Shown piece after piece: positions 4,810 to 5,226 of a DNA stretch of 5,226 nt (its first letter is position 1; the number at the start of each line of letters is the position of its first letter). Origin of the DNA: Deltaproteobacteria bacterium (GTDB lineage Bacteria > Myxococcota_A > Polyangia > Polyangiales > Ga0077539); the NCBI GenBank assembly GCA_947494865.1, contig CANMAT010000362.1, positions 1 through 5,226 of the forward strand. Direction: 5' to 3'. The position numbers were made by a program, and so were the translations under genes. The notes beneath the pieces were generated by a model. That model made no database searches. It was not told the origin of the DNA and was given only the letters and a program-made list of their open reading frames with translations.

Positions 4810-5226
4810 CTACGGCGCGAAGAAGCGCTCGACGGCCACCGCGAAGGCGTCGCCACGCTCCACGAAGGGCAGGTGCCCGGCGCCGTCGATCGACAGGAAA
4901 CTACCGTGCGGCAGGGCCTCCGCGAGCTCGCGCGACTCGGACGGCAGAAACGTGAGGTCGCTGGCCCCCGCCACGACGAGCACCGGCGCCCGCACGTCGC
5001 CGGCGACGAGCCGCGCGTCCCACCGGAGCACGTCTTGGAGAAAATTCGCGTCGGAGTCGGCGCGATACACCACGCGCCGGGCCATCGCGTCGACCACGGC
5101 GTCGGAGGGCTGCGCGTGCCACCACATGGGGCCCAGCCTGCGAAACAAGAGCGGCAGCGAGCGGGCGTCGAGGAGCGTGCCCTGCGCCGTGGTGAGCTCC
5201 AGCACGCGGCTCCACCCCGCCTCCCC
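4810..5226 (-). CDS. Alpha/beta hydrolase, C-terminal part (partial)
   Basis: The frame is open to the right edge, so 138 residues plus the TAG stop (4812-4810) are visible and the N-terminus is missing. The in-frame GTG at 5205 is an internal Val, because the frame continues upstream as G-E-A-G-W-S-R. The visible part holds the helical lid region (about residues 20-75 of the fragment), then the core strand V-R-A-P-V-L-V-V-A-G with the acid D90 in A-S-D-L-T-F, and the catalytic His in G-A-G-H118-L-P-F. It ends with a terminal helix V-A-V-E-R-F-F, close to the family's usual end. The Ser nucleophile elbow and oxyanion region lie outside the window. 'V-x-A-P-V-L-V-V-x-G-x-x-D' followed by 'G-x-G-H' is diagnostic for the alpha/beta hydrolase fold, but the substrate cannot be named. 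A 130-base gap with a promoter separates it from the phosphatase, so co-transcription is not required. Confidence 0.88.
   Translation of the reverse strand, partial: GEAGWSRVLELTTAQGTLLDARSLPLLFRRLGPMWWHAQPSDAVVDAMARRVVYRADSDANFLQDVLRWDARLVAGDVRAPVLVVAGASDLTFLPSESRELAEALPHGSFLSIDGAGHLPFVERGDAFAVAVERFFAP

Noticed and set aside
5203..5205. GTG as start of the alpha/beta hydrolase
   Set aside because: The frame stays open to the window edge, and starting here would remove the nucleophile Ser and oxyanion half of the fold. The gene is partial.

Overview
The window is very GC-rich and, where its real genes can be recognised, reads entirely on the minus strand, from right to left. The gene content suggests a myxobacterium, most likely of the Polyangiales/Sandaracinaceae type. 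The main clue is a large secreted lipoprotein with an Asp-periodic linker, calcium-type 'DSDGDG' repeats, a von Willebrand factor A (VWA) domain and a Cys-rich tail. The second clue is a PP2C phosphatase of the kind common in that group. This taxonomic placement is inferred from protein style and composition; no marker gene is present.

Layout in direction of transcription, right to left: (1) the C-terminal part of an alpha/beta hydrolase runs off the right edge (4810-5226). (2) A 130-base gap carries a plausible sigma70-type promoter for (3) a complete PP2C serine/threonine phosphatase with a GTG start (3891-4679). (4) A 144-base gap holds a GC hairpin just after the phosphatase stop and a weak promoter candidate. 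(5) A 900-residue multidomain lipoprotein follows (1044-3746). (6) A 245-base gap contains a perfect 8-bp inverted repeat around a nested palindrome and a short hydrophobic stub without a start codon. (7) A 126-residue two-helix membrane protein of the phage-holin-like/YqjE (DUF1469) type comes next (418-798). It overlaps by ATGA (8) an unrecognised membrane-associated protein that runs off the left edge (1-421).

Genes 7 and 8 form a translationally coupled pair and probably act together at the inner membrane. The phosphatase and the lipoprotein each have their own leader region and are probably separate transcription units. Any link between phospho-signalling and the surface protein is only a neighbourhood hint.

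The most distinctive element is the lipoprotein. After its lipobox it has six four-residue Asp units followed by seven five-residue Asp units. Acidic calcium-type repeats come next, then about 200 residues of unrecognised sequence, a VWA domain with a complete-looking MIDAS site, a beta-rich segment, and five tandem six-cysteine modules whose spacing resembles knottins (inhibitor cystine knots). No RNA gene, CRISPR array, insertion sequence or phage lysis cassette was seen.
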